From contig NZ_PYLQ01000008.1 of the NCBI RefSeq assembly GCF_003024685.1, positions 1-64,000 on the forward strand: 64,000 bases of DNA. The letters are read 5' to 3'. A program made the translations under genes and the position numbers. Positions 16,646 through 24,159 of the stretch are shown in pieces. Below the pieces are notes generated by a model. It made no database searches and had not been told where the DNA came from. It saw only the letters and a program-made list of their open reading frames with translations. Within the stretch, counting starts at the first letter, position 1. Each line of letters starts with the position of its first letter. This DNA is from Faecalibacillus intestinalis (GTDB lineage: Bacteria > Bacillota_I > Bacilli_A > Erysipelotrichales > Coprobacillaceae).

Positions 16646-17425
16646 TTATAAAGTTTCAGAATATCTGATACTGATTAGATCAGAAATAAGCTGTAACGGA
16701 TAGGGATGACTTGCGTAGCCACCTTTACTGTTATAACGGATGTAGAAATCGATAAATGGATATTCTATTGACTGGTCAGAAGTAATCATGCATATCTTTG
16801 GTTTCTTTTTGTTACTTTTGAATGGCTTGGCTCTTGGAAAAATACGATCAAAATAGGTTCCTGATTCTGAAAAAATAATAATGAGATTATTTTCATCAGC
16901 GTCAGTAATATAGTCTGCCTGATCTTTGATATTAAAACAAGAAAAGATAAGTTTACCACTTGTTTGCAGATCGAACTGTAAATTGCAGGCAACACTTTCA
17001 GATTGCATATAGCCAAAAGCGGCTATTTTCTGATAAGAACTGATTTCTTGAACAAGTGTATTGATTTGTTTTTCAATATCATTTTCTAAGAAGTAATTTA
17101 AATTGGAAATAACATTTTTTACATATGATTGAAACATTGATGAGGATTCATGTTTTTCATAGTCAAACTTTCTTTTTAAGCGAGCAGACTCAACAGAAAA
17201 CTTTGCGATTTGATTTTTCAATGCATTGAAATCTTTAAGTCCAATATCACGACAAAAGCGCGAAATACTAGAATTTGACACATAGCAAGCCTGAGCTAGA
17301 TCTGTGAGAGAATATTCTTCTAAATCGCGCATATTTTCTATCATATATTTAGCTATTTTATAGTTATTTGAACCTTTTGGTTCATCATTAAGTGTTGATA
17401 AAAGTATAATTATTAGGTTAAACAT
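16646..17425 (-). CDS. RpiR/MurR family transcriptional regulator
   Basis: A 259-residue regulator: N-terminal HTH_6 (SLTDLAQACYVSNSSISRFCRDIGLKDFNALK) and C-terminal SIS domain that senses a phosphosugar (AAFGYMQSESVACNLQFDLQ, LIIIFSESGTYFDRI). The start has AAGGAGA upstream. It reads in the same direction as the RDD and NagB-like genes, and three copies of TTTCCA-N5-TGGAAA lie nearby; a regulator of this class is a natural reader of such palindromes. The target assignment is inference. Confidence 0.88.
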   Translation of the reverse strand: MFNLIIILLSTLNDEPKGSNNYKIAKYMIENMRDLEEYSLTDLAQACYVSNSSISRFCRDIGLKDFNALKNQIAKFSVESARLKRKFDYEKHESSSMFQSYVKNVISNLNYFLENDIEKQINTLVQEISSYQKIAAFGYMQSESVACNLQFDLQTSGKLIFSCFNIKDQADYITDADENNLIIIFSESGTYFDRIFPRAKPFKSNKKKPKICMITSDQSIEYPFIDFYIRYNSKGGYASHPYPLQLISDLISIRYSETL

Positions 17426-17471
17426 GAAGAATCTCCTTTATGTATATTTTGCATAATTATACCATAGTTAA

Positions 17472-18059
17472 TTATTGTTTAACAACAATAGTTTTAGCTA
17501 CTTTATCATGAAAAGATTGTGTATTTGCTTGGAAATAAGCATAGATAATTGAACCGATAGTTAAAGCATAGGCAATATATTTTAAAGGATCAACAATCAT
17601 TGTAAGTTTAAATAATGGAAGTAGCTTTCTTATATAGGTTGGGATGATAATCATCCCACCTTCAAGTAAGGATGCTCCAAGAAGTTCTCTTAACATCATA
17701 TCTTTTAAATTGATTGATTCATTATTTTCTTTAATGATTTTGATCTTACATATTTTTTTACCAAGTGTTTGTCCTTTAAAAAGATATGTTGGAATAAATA
17801 CATAGTAAATAATACCAATCAAAACACCATAAAGACCTAAAGCAAGACCTATAGAAAAATCATAGTGTGTTAAATCAAACATATAAGGTTTTAAGTAGTC
17901 ATTTCCTCTTAAATAGAAGGTAATAGGGATAACAGCCAGCATGTTAGTAAGATACCAATCGATGATCATAGCTACAAATCTTCTAACACGTGTTTCGATA
18001 ATATCCATATTATTTCTGTTTTTATTGCTTTTTTTATTTTTTGTTTTATTTTTTCTCAT
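17472..18059 (-). CDS. RDD family membrane protein
   Basis: A 195-residue protein with a lysine/asparagine-rich cytoplasmic N-terminus, then RRFVAMIIDWYL (the R..D of the RDD motif), and three or more membrane helices. The segment FKGQTLGKKICKIKI is the conserved RDD loop. The family is of unclear transport or stress role. RBS is TGGAGGA. A TTTCCA-N5-TGGAAA palindrome lies 78-94 bases upstream of its start, so it may be in the same regulon as the NagB-like/PTS pair. Confidence 0.85.
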   Translation of the reverse strand: MRKNKTKNKKSNKNRNNMDIIETRVRRFVAMIIDWYLTNMLAVIPITFYLRGNDYLKPYMFDLTHYDFSIGLALGLYGVLIGIIYYVFIPTYLFKGQTLGKKICKIKIIKENNESINLKDMMLRELLGASLLEGGMIIIPTYIRKLLPLFKLTMIVDPLKYIAYALTIGSIIYAYFQANTQSFHDKVAKTIVVKQ

Positions 18060-18136
18060 AAGTAGTCCTCCAGGATAGAAAAATTATAACAAATGAACGC
18101 TTTATTTACTTTTTCTTTTCCAAAAGGTAGAAATTA

Positions 18137-18153
18137 TTTCCAAACATTGGAAA
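18137..18153. promoter_or_regulatory. Operator-like palindrome TTTCCA-N5-TGGAAA (site 1)
   Basis: A perfect 6+6 inverted repeat with a 5-base spacer, between the NagB-like gene's stop and the RDD gene's start. The same pattern occurs at 19025-19041 and 19045-19061. Confidence 0.6.
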
Positions 18154-18178
18154 TAAAAAAAGAAAGCCGAAGCTTTCT
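18154..18178 (-). terminator. Terminator of the NagB-like gene
   Basis: On the minus strand AGAAAGC-TTCG-GCTTTCT is followed by a T run (complement of the A run at 18154-18160), 10 bases after the stop. Confidence 0.85.
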
Positions 18179-18187
18179 ATAAAGATT

Positions 18188-18907
18188 TTATAATCTTTTA
18201 TAATCATCCATATTTAATAAAGATGCAGCATCTTTATCACAGATAACAGTGAAGTTAGGATGTAATTTTAAAACAGTTGCTGGTAGTTCATCTGAAATAG
18301 GTGAATCTAACACTTGTTTTAAAATTTGAGCTTTTTCTTTACCAGTAACAATCATTACAAGATGTTTCACTCTCATTAGACTTTTTGGTCCCATTGATAA
18401 AGTGATTGGTAGATGATCTCTTGCTGGATATGTTGGATTAGCTGCATTTTTTGTTTTACGATCCATTGGATAAGTATAACTATCCATAGGTGTACATCTT
18501 GGACAGTTGCTGCAGAAATGTCCATCCCAACCTAGTCCAATCAACATAACATCAATACCACCAGCATCTCTGATTTCTTGATCATAAGTTTCCCAATTTT
18601 CCATAGTTGTTGTATGGATTCTTTCATCAGGGATATTTGCATCTTTAAAGAATAGTTCTTGCATTTCTTCCCAGTTTGGGCCATATGGTTTATCTTGATA
18701 AGGTGCTTCATCAAAAAGATAGTATTGAATGTCTTTGAATTTTTCTTGGTCTTTAACATAAGGAACCATCATCTTATAAAGATTGATTGGAGAACGCCCA
18801 GCAGTTAAAGAGATATTAACTCTTTTATCTTGCATCATTGCTCCAAGTAAAATGTGCATTGCACTTTCGCTCATTTTTTGTTCATTTTCTTCAATGATTA
18901 ATTTCAT
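18188..18907 (-). CDS. NagB-like glucosamine-6-phosphate isomerase/6-phosphogluconolactonase family protein
   Basis: A 239-residue member of the NagB/RpiA-like superfamily, which deaminates, isomerises or hydrolyses sugar 6-phosphates. Visible motifs are SLTAGRSPINLYKMM (phosphate loop), YYLFDEAPY and GLGWDGHFCSNCPRC. The DGH pair of the NagB active site is present, but where NagB has FNEP this protein has SNCP, so the lid glutamate is replaced by cysteine. It is divergent from a PTS permease across 240 bases containing two operator-like palindromes. The exact reaction is unknown. Confidence 0.8.
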   Translation of the reverse strand: MKLIIEENEQKMSESAMHILLGAMMQDKRVNISLTAGRSPINLYKMMVPYVKDQEKFKDIQYYLFDEAPYQDKPYGPNWEEMQELFFKDANIPDERIHTTTMENWETYDQEIRDAGGIDVMLIGLGWDGHFCSNCPRCTPMDSYTYPMDRKTKNAANPTYPARDHLPITLSMGPKSLMRVKHLVMIVTGKEKAQILKQVLDSPISDELPATVLKLHPNFTVICDKDAASLLNMDDYKRL

Positions 18908-19024
18908 AAATATATCCTCCTATTTTATAAGAAGATATAACTCACACACAATTTCATTATAAAAAATAAAAAGGGAGTGTCAACATAAAAAAATAAATGC
19001 CAATAAAAAAAATAAAACAATTTA

Positions 19025-19061
19025 TTTCCACGATTTGGAAAAGATTTCAAGCAATTGGAAA
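19025..19061. promoter_or_regulatory. Tandem operators TTTCCA-N5-TGGAAA (sites 2 and 3)
   Basis: Site 2 (19025-19041) is perfect; site 3 (19045-19061) is TTTCAA-N5-TGGAAA. They are 20 bases apart, about two helical turns, on the same DNA face, between the divergent NagB-like and PTS genes. A further half-site GTGGAAATC follows at 19075. Confidence 0.65.
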
Positions 19062-19091
19062 GATATTTTTTGTTGTGGAAATCAAAAGAAT

Positions 19092-19105
19092 TTTAAGCGG
19101 TTACA
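19092..19105. promoter_or_regulatory. cre-like site upstream of the second PTS permease
   Basis: The complement reads TGTAACCGCTTAAA, one mismatch from the catabolite-response consensus TGWAANCGNTNWCA. A TATAAT box lies at 19110-19115, so CcpA binding would overlap the promoter. Confidence 0.4.
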
Positions 19106-19147
19106 GTTATATAATTTCACTGTAGCAAGAGAAGGGAGGGAACTTTC

Positions 19148-20518
19148 ATGAATTTCATGGAAAAATTTAATGAACTTGCAAATCGTACACTTGTACCAAT
19201 TGCTAACAAATTAGGGAATCAAAGACATTTGGCTGCTATTCGTGATGGAATGGTAGTAGCAATTCCGTTATCTATTTTAGGAGGGGTATGTTTAATTATT
19301 TCCACACCACCTTTTAAACCAGAAACGTTGCCAAATTGGGGATTTGTTTCTGATATGTTAAATGGTTGGTATAATTGGGCGCAAGCTAACAAAGCAATGT
19401 TGCAATTACCTTATAATATGACAATGGCATTAATGGGGTTATTTATTGCATTTGCAATTGCTTATCATTTAGCAGATGAATACGAAATGCCAAAATTAAA
19501 TTCAGCAATCGTATCAACTGCCGTATTTTTAATTGTCTCTGCACCAACAACTTCAGCAGTAGCATCAAATCTTATTGTTGATGGAAAAAGTGCCACAGAC
19601 TTATTATCTTTAGCTGGTAATTACATACCAACGACCTATTTGGATGCCAAAGGTATCTTTACAGCAATCTTGGTTGCTATAGGTTGTGTGGAAATTATGC
19701 ATTTTATGTTTAAAAAAGACATTCGTATTAAAATGCCTGAAGGTGTTCCACCAGCAATCAGTTCATCTTTTGATGCAATTTTACCATTATTTATTTGTGT
19801 AATCATTTTTTATGGTCTTTCTTTAGTTGTACAAAACTTTAGCGGACAACTTTTACCAAGTATGATCATGACAGTTTTAGCACCTGCAATTTCAGGACTT
19901 GATTCATTAGTTGGTATTTGTTTAATTACCATGATTGCTCAAGTATTCTGGTTCTTTGGATTACATGGAGCAAGTATTACTCAACCAATCCGTTTACCAT
20001 TTATGCAAATGTATTTGATTGCTAATCTTTCAGCATTCTCTGCTGGACAACCAATCGTACATTACTTTACTCAACCATTTTGGTCATATGTTATTACACT
20101 TGGTGGTGGTGGAGCTACAATGGGACTTTGTATCTTGTTGTTGAAATCTAAATCAGCAGAATTAAAGACATTAGGAAAATTATCAATTGGACCTGCAATC
20201 TTTAATATCAATGAACCGATTATCTTTGGCTTACCAATGGTTTTAAATCCATTAATGATGATTCCATTTATCTTTGTACCAGTAATCAATTCAATTATTG
20301 CTTATGGTTTAATGGCCTTCCATATTGTAGGAAAAGGAATTATTGAAACACCATGGACAACACCAGCGCCACTTGGAGCCGCACTTGGATGTATGGATTT
20401 CAAAGCAGCAATCATGGTTATTGGTTTAATTATTTTAGACATGGTTTTATACTATCCATTCTTTAAATTATTAGAAAAACAAAAATTAGAAGAAGAAAAT
20501 TCAGTACAAACAAATTAA
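19148..20518 (+). CDS. PTS lactose/cellobiose-family EIIC permease
   Basis: A 456-residue membrane permease with the same family marks as the gene at 4627: N-terminal PIANKLGNQRHLAAIRDGMV, FWFFGLHGASI, TLGGGGATMGL and FNINEPIIFGLPMVLNP, ending YYPFFKLLEKQ. The family average is near 430. A GGGAGGG site is 7 bases upstream. Paired divergently with a NagB-like enzyme and near an RpiR regulator, it probably imports an amino-sugar- or beta-linked disaccharide. No EIIA or EIIB is adjacent. Confidence 0.93.
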   Translation: MNFMEKFNELANRTLVPIANKLGNQRHLAAIRDGMVVAIPLSILGGVCLIISTPPFKPETLPNWGFVSDMLNGWYNWAQANKAMLQLPYNMTMALMGLFIAFAIAYHLADEYEMPKLNSAIVSTAVFLIVSAPTTSAVASNLIVDGKSATDLLSLAGNYIPTTYLDAKGIFTAILVAIGCVEIMHFMFKKDIRIKMPEGVPPAISSSFDAILPLFICVIIFYGLSLVVQNFSGQLLPSMIMTVLAPAISGLDSLVGICLITMIAQVFWFFGLHGASITQPIRLPFMQMYLIANLSAFSAGQPIVHYFTQPFWSYVITLGGGGATMGLCILLLKSKSAELKTLGKLSIGPAIFNINEPIIFGLPMVLNPLMMIPFIFVPVINSIIAYGLMAFHIVGKGIIETPWTTPAPLGAALGCMDFKAAIMVIGLIILDMVLYYPFFKLLEKQKLEEENSVQTN

Positions 20519-20572
20519 AAAAAGAAGATTAACTCACACATCAATCTTTTAAAAATTGAATAACTTAAGTAT

Positions 20573-20608
20573 GCTCTAATGAGACCCCAAAATCATTAGA
20601 GCTTTTTT
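20573..20608 (+). terminator. Terminator of the PTS permease gene
   Basis: GCTCTAATGA (20573-20582) pairs perfectly with TCATTAGAGC (20593-20602), then six T. Confidence 0.9.
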
Positions 20609-20665
20609 ATAAAACTTAAAGTTCGACAGTTGTTTCTCTCAGTTTATGAAGAAGGGAGGGATAAT

Positions 20666-21109
20666 ATGTCAACTAAAGTTAGGGTAAACCTGAGAGAAAT
20701 GTATCCTAAATATTATAATCAAGATTGCTTTGTTGAAGTTGATCAGGATGTTTATGAGACAATGAATAAATATGATCATATTGATGCAGCATATAAAAGA
20801 AAAGTAGATTATCATAAGGGATATTTTTCGTTAGATCGAAGTCCATTTTTAGAATTAGAAAAAGAAGGCTTTGATGTTAACGAAAACTTATTGTTGAAAG
20901 AATTGATAAGTTTTATTAAGTTAACAATTAAAGATTTACCAGTCAAAGAAAAAGAACGTATTTTAAAAAAATATGTTCAATGTAAGACCCTAGAATCAAT
21001 TGCTATTGAAGAAAACTGTAGTATGCCTGCGGTTTACTATTCTATTAAAATAATACTGGAAAAAATTAAAGAAGTTCTAATTAAAAACGGTTATGACATT
21101 AATGATTAA
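20666..21109 (+). CDS. Sigma-70 region-4-like protein of Tn1549/Tn916-type elements
   Basis: A 147-residue protein whose N-terminus (VRVNLREMYPKYYNQDCFVEV, RKVDYHKGYFSLDRSP) is typical of sigma-like regulators of conjugative transposons. The C-terminal HTH reads PVKEKERILKKYVQCKTLESIAIEENCSMPAVYYSIKIILEKI. ATG 20666 has GGGAGGGA upstream; the longer frame back to 20630 lacks this. No neighbouring transfer or integrase genes remain, so it is probably a survivor of a second lost element. Its last codons recur at 21505-21530. Confidence 0.8.
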   Translation: MSTKVRVNLREMYPKYYNQDCFVEVDQDVYETMNKYDHIDAAYKRKVDYHKGYFSLDRSPFLELEKEGFDVNENLLLKELISFIKLTIKDLPVKEKERILKKYVQCKTLESIAIEENCSMPAVYYSIKIILEKIKEVLIKNGYDIND

Positions 21110-21164
21110 TTTAAATATCGTAACTTAAAAATGTTTTATAAATCTCATTATTTTAAGGAGATTT
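21081..21164 (+). repeat. Direct repeat copy 1 (end of the sigma-like gene)
   Basis: About 84 bases spanning the final codons (KNGYDIND-stop) and downstream DNA. The second copy at 21505-21590 is about 80-85% identical by eye and would encode KNSYNIND-stop. Confidence 0.75.
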
Positions 21165-21201
21165 AAGACTGTTGACAAATATGAAGTTGACAGTCTTTTT
21201 T
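21165..21201 (+). terminator. Terminator after the sigma-like gene
   Basis: AAGACTGT (21165-21172) pairs with ACAGTCTT (21190-21197), then T residues; the loop is 17 bases. Confidence 0.65.
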
Positions 21202-21244
21202 AAATTATTTTATTAATAAAAACAAGCTCTTAACGCTTCACATC

Positions 21245-21265
21245 ATTTGTGCACATTGCACAAAT
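21245..21265. promoter_or_regulatory. Perfect palindrome ATTTGTGCA-N3-TGCACAAAT
   Basis: Nine-base arms with a 3-base centre. It is not followed by T residues, so it is more like a protein binding site than a terminator. No adjacent gene is evident, and its owner is unknown. Confidence 0.5.
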
Positions 21266-21457
21266 ACTAATGATTAATTTAGAATGCTTGTCTCTACTCA
21301 ATTTGTTATATTTCATTATAATGAAATTGTAATAAAAATTAACATGTAAAAGAATGAGATAACCCATATATATTTATATCTCATATATTTACATTTTAAG
21401 TAATAGTTTCCCAAGATATTAATTTTTTTATTACACGAATTCCCTATAAAAATAAAG

Positions 21458-21486
21458 AAGATCATTCCCCTTAAATGATCTTTTTT
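21458..21486 (+). terminator. Orphan terminator
   Basis: AAGATCATT (21458-21466) pairs with AATGATCTT (21474-21482), then T residues. Confidence 0.75.
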
Positions 21487-21504
21487 ATTTGTTTATAATT
21501 GTTA

Positions 21505-21590
21505 TTAAAAATAGTTATAACATTAATGATTAATTCAAAGATCATAACTTAAAAATGCTTTATTGAATCTCCTTATATTTAAGGAGATTT
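21505..21590 (+). repeat. Direct repeat copy 2
   Basis: Second copy of 21081-21164, 424 bases downstream. It begins inside what would be the last codons of a second sigma-like gene, whose body is missing. It ends in a perfect terminator. Confidence 0.75.
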
Positions 21591-21594
21591 TTTT
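21566..21594 (+). terminator. Terminator in repeat copy 2
   Basis: AATCTCCTT (21566-21574) pairs perfectly with AAGGAGATT (21581-21589), then T residues. Confidence 0.85.
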
Positions 21595-21637
21595 AACATA
21601 TTTATGCGAGTTGAACACTAAATAGTATTGGAATTAT

Positions 21638-22054
21638 ATGAAAGGAGTATGCAATGATAAAAAAATCAGTAGAGGTGAAATATATGTAGCCGACTTAAAT
21701 CCGTATCAAGGTTTTGAACAAGGTGGGATAAGACCTGTAGTTATTTTACAAAATGATGCAGGAAATTATTTTAGTAGCACTACTATAGTTGCATCACTGA
21801 CATCTCACGTAGCAAAAAAAGGAAATTTACCAACACATGTCTTTATTAACAGCCGAGAAGATCTTGAACATGATTCTATAATAATGTGCGAGCAAATAAG
21901 AACGATTGATAAATCAAGATTAATTAGATGTTTAGATCGGTTAGACGAGTATGAGATGGAGGAAGTTGAAGAGGCTTTGAGCGTAAGTTTAGGATGCTTT
22001 GATGACTCATTAAGTATAAATGTGTTGACAATCCAATTTATTTTGAGAATATAA
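21638..22054 (+). CDS. MazF/PemK-family endoribonuclease toxin (start possibly frameshifted)
   Basis: The body is a complete MazF: SRGEIYVADLNPYQGFEQGG, RPVVILQNDAGN, TIVASLTSH, HDSIIMCEQIRTIDKSRL. MazF toxins cleave mRNA at short sequences. The best ribosome site (AAAGGAG, 21641-21647) serves the ATG at 21654, which leads into a short frame that closes after 11 codons. One extra A in the seven-A run at 21659-21665 would join it to the MazF frame as MIKKISRGE. Otherwise translation must begin at 21638 with a weak site. No antitoxin gene is adjacent. Confidence 0.8.
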   Translation: MKGVCNDKKISRGEIYVADLNPYQGFEQGGIRPVVILQNDAGNYFSSTTIVASLTSHVAKKGNLPTHVFINSREDLEHDSIIMCEQIRTIDKSRLIRCLDRLDEYEMEEVEEALSVSLGCFDDSLSINVLTIQFILRI

Positions 22055-22113
22055 GATTCTTTTTCTTGCGCGTTGAAAATAGGACATGTCATTGACATTG
22101 GATAAGATTTTTT

Positions 22114-22227
22114 TTAATAATTATTTTTACCTTTACGTGGTCCATTGGATATACGTCCGTCATTTATCCATGTAAAAAAGTTGGGTATCTCTTCTTTCCA
22201 ATGTTCAAATGTCTTTATAACATTATT
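22114..22227 (-). pseudogene. C-terminal scrap of an ISL3-family transposase
   Basis: About 37 codons read NNVIKTFEHWKEEIPNFFTW, then INDGRISNGPRKGKNNY-stop. This resembles the end of the DDE domain of ISL3-family transposases (TF..W...I..S.......SNGPIEG.N..IK). It is truncated upstream, and the expected EG.N..IK continuation is degraded. Confidence 0.55.
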
Positions 22228-22276
22228 ATTTGTTAGTGTTAAATGATTATAATTTAAGAATAATTCAATTTAAAAA

Positions 22277-22536
22277 GGAGCTGTTACGAAATTAAATAAT
22301 TAATTTCATACAGTCTTTTCTTTTGTAAAATAAAAATAGGAATTTTAAATATCTATATAATAAAATTATACTACTATAAGAAGCAATTGTTTCTAATTAC
22401 AATAATTCCTCAAACATAACGTTTGAGGAATTAATTGGTAAGAAATAAATATTACTGATAAGATATCAATATCCTATTTTTTAGTTAGATTTTATAAAAA
22501 ACGGATGTTACGATTTTAAATTATTTCGTAACATTC
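22277..22536. mobile_element. MITE-like 260-bp segment with inverted ends
   Basis: TGTTACGAAAT at 22282-22292 recurs inverted at 22523-22533, each preceded outward by GGA/GGAA. Another TGTTACGA lies just inside the right end. The interior has no gene but a central hairpin. The ends resemble those of ISL3-type elements, a scrap of which lies next to it. No target duplication is evident. Confidence 0.5.
22404..22432. repeat. Perfect 12-bp hairpin
   Basis: AATTCCTCAAAC (22404-22415) and GTTTGAGGAATT (22421-22432) with a 5-base loop. There is no T run, so it may be a structural feature of the MITE-like segment. Confidence 0.6.
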
Positions 22537-22643
22537 CCCACGATAATTTATAGCGTACCGGATAATTTAATATACCTGAAAAATCCATTGCCTATTTTTG
22601 TTTATTATAAGTATTAATAAAGGTGTTTAAGGAGATGAGTTGG

Positions 22644-23130
22644 ATGAAAGAAATAGAAGTAAAAGATTTAATCAAATATATTAATCCTTTTAAAACCAGC
22701 TATTGCTAGTGATGGAAAAGAAACCAATGGGCTTACAATTGGTTGGGCTGGATTTGGTGTTTTATGGAGAAAGCCAATGGCTACAGTTTATGTACATAAA
22801 ACACGTTATTCAAAACATATTTTCGATCATGCTAAATATTATTCGATTTGTTTTATGGATCAAGAACATAAAAATCAATTAGGTTATTTTGGACGTGTTT
22901 CTGGTAGAGATGAAAATAAAATGGAAAAGTGTGGAATGACTGTTAATAATCAAGATGTTGCTCCTTATTTTGAAGAGAGTTCAGTCGTTATTTTATGTAA
23001 GGTTATGGGTAAAAGTGATTTTGATCAAAAGAGTGTTGATGAAAATGTTTATGAATGGTACCAAGAAGAAGGGGTTCATAGTCAATATTATGGAGAAATT
23101 GTAAAAGTATTGGTTAAAGACTATAAGTAA
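22644..23130 (+). pseudogene. Frameshifted flavin reductase-like (FMN-binding split-barrel) gene
   Basis: The ATG at 22644 with AAGGAG upstream encodes MKEIEVKDLIKYINPFK and then closes. The next frame carries KPAIASDGKETNGLTIGWAG, GVLWRKPMATVYVHKTRYS, YYSICFMD and LGYFGRVSGRDENK, typical of flavin reductase domain proteins. Removing one A near 22691-22694 would fuse them. The remaining piece from 22777 lacks the N-terminal FMN-binding strand and is probably inactive. Confidence 0.75.
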
Positions 23131-23150
23131 AACTTATAGTCTTTATTAAT
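23116..23150 (+). terminator. Terminator overlapping the flavin reductase pseudogene end
   Basis: AAAGACTATAAG (23116-23127) pairs perfectly with CTTATAGTCTTT (23133-23144). The stop codon lies in the loop. Confidence 0.85.
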
Positions 23151-23214
23151 AAATAAGGACTATGATTATCTTGTGAAAATGTTATCATATTACTGTAAAA
23201 TAGGAGGAAGAATC

Positions 23215-24159
23215 ATGGGTAAATTATTATTAACTGGTGTTGATGGTAACTTAGGTCAATTAACTGCTGATGTTTTATTAACACTAGAACCAGTAGAAAA
23301 CTTAATTTTTTGTGGATATAGTGAAGAATCACTAAAGAAATATGCTGAAAAAGGAATTGAAACACATGTCACAAACTTTAATAATCCTGATGGATTAGCT
23401 GAAGCTTTTAAAGGAGCAGATGCTCTAGCATTGATTTCTATGCCATTTGTTGGTGCTAAAAGACAAAATGCGCATAAAAATGCAGTAGATGCTGCTAAAG
23501 CTGCAGGTGTTAAACAAATTATTTATACATCTTTAGTCAATGCGGATGATGAAACAAATCCATCAGTAGAAAAGAAAGATCATATTTATACTGAAAAATA
23601 TATTCAAGAAGTTGGTTTAGATTATCAATTTATGAGAAATTCTCAATATGCTGAAGCAATGGTCACAAACTACTTTACTTATGCACATATGAATGCACCA
23701 CTTACAAATTCACAAGGTGATGGTTTAATGGCTTACATTTCACGTAAAGACTGTGCGAAAGCATTAGCTTATGCTTTACATAGATCAAATGAATTCCATC
23801 AAAAAGTATGGAACATTAATGGTTTAGAATTAATGACAATTTCAACATTCTGTGCTATTGGAGATGTCAGTACAGGAAATCATGTTCCATTTGTGAATGT
23901 GACTGATGAAGAAAACTATCAAATTTGGGATGCTATGGGTGTTCCTAGAACAACAGATGGTGTATTCCAAAAAGATTCAGAAGCACCATTTTCATCAGAT
24001 GGAATGGTTACATTTGCTCAAGCAATCAGAGAAGGTAAAATGGATATTCATACAAAAGACTTTACAATACTTACAGGAGATACACCTATTTCAGTAAGAT
24101 ATATGTTTGATCATCAAGAAGAATTCCAAATTGGTGAAAGACATTCTCAAGATAAATAA
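23215..24159 (+). CDS. NmrA-family NAD(P)-binding oxidoreductase (QorB-like)
   Basis: A 314-residue Rossmann protein: LLTGVDGNLGQLTADVLL at the N-terminus is the dinucleotide-binding site. VKQIIYTSLVNADD and YTEKYIQEVGLDYQFMRNSQYAE follow the NmrA/quinone reductase (QorB) pattern. It probably reduces quinones or azo dyes with NAD(P)H. ATG 23215 follows AGGAGGA; the earlier ATG at 23173 lacks a site. It stands alone between terminators. Confidence 0.87.
   Translation: MGKLLLTGVDGNLGQLTADVLLTLEPVENLIFCGYSEESLKKYAEKGIETHVTNFNNPDGLAEAFKGADALALISMPFVGAKRQNAHKNAVDAAKAAGVKQIIYTSLVNADDETNPSVEKKDHIYTEKYIQEVGLDYQFMRNSQYAEAMVTNYFTYAHMNAPLTNSQGDGLMAYISRKDCAKALAYALHRSNEFHQKVWNINGLELMTISTFCAIGDVSTGNHVPFVNVTDEENYQIWDAMGVPRTTDGVFQKDSEAPFSSDGMVTFAQAIREGKMDIHTKDFTILTGDTPISVRYMFDHQEEFQIGERHSQDK

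Larger units (their letters stand above)
21110..21637. other. 528-bp stretch without a gene: repeats, palindrome and terminators
   Basis: It contains three terminator-like hairpins (21165-21201, 21458-21486, 21566-21594), a perfect 9-bp inverted repeat (21245-21265) and the second copy of the 84-bp repeat. No open frame is credible. The content suggests a duplicated gene tail left after a deletion. Confidence 0.6.
22055..22643. other. 588-bp stretch with transposon relics and no intact gene
   Basis: Contains a C-terminal ISL3-like transposase scrap (minus strand), a 260-bp inverted-repeat-bounded segment and a 12-bp hairpin. The leader of the flavin reductase pseudogene ends it. Confidence 0.6.

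Noticed and set aside
20071-20289. Opposite-strand frames over EIIC genes and similar shadows
   Set aside because: They overlap strongly supported coding sequence and lack start signals.
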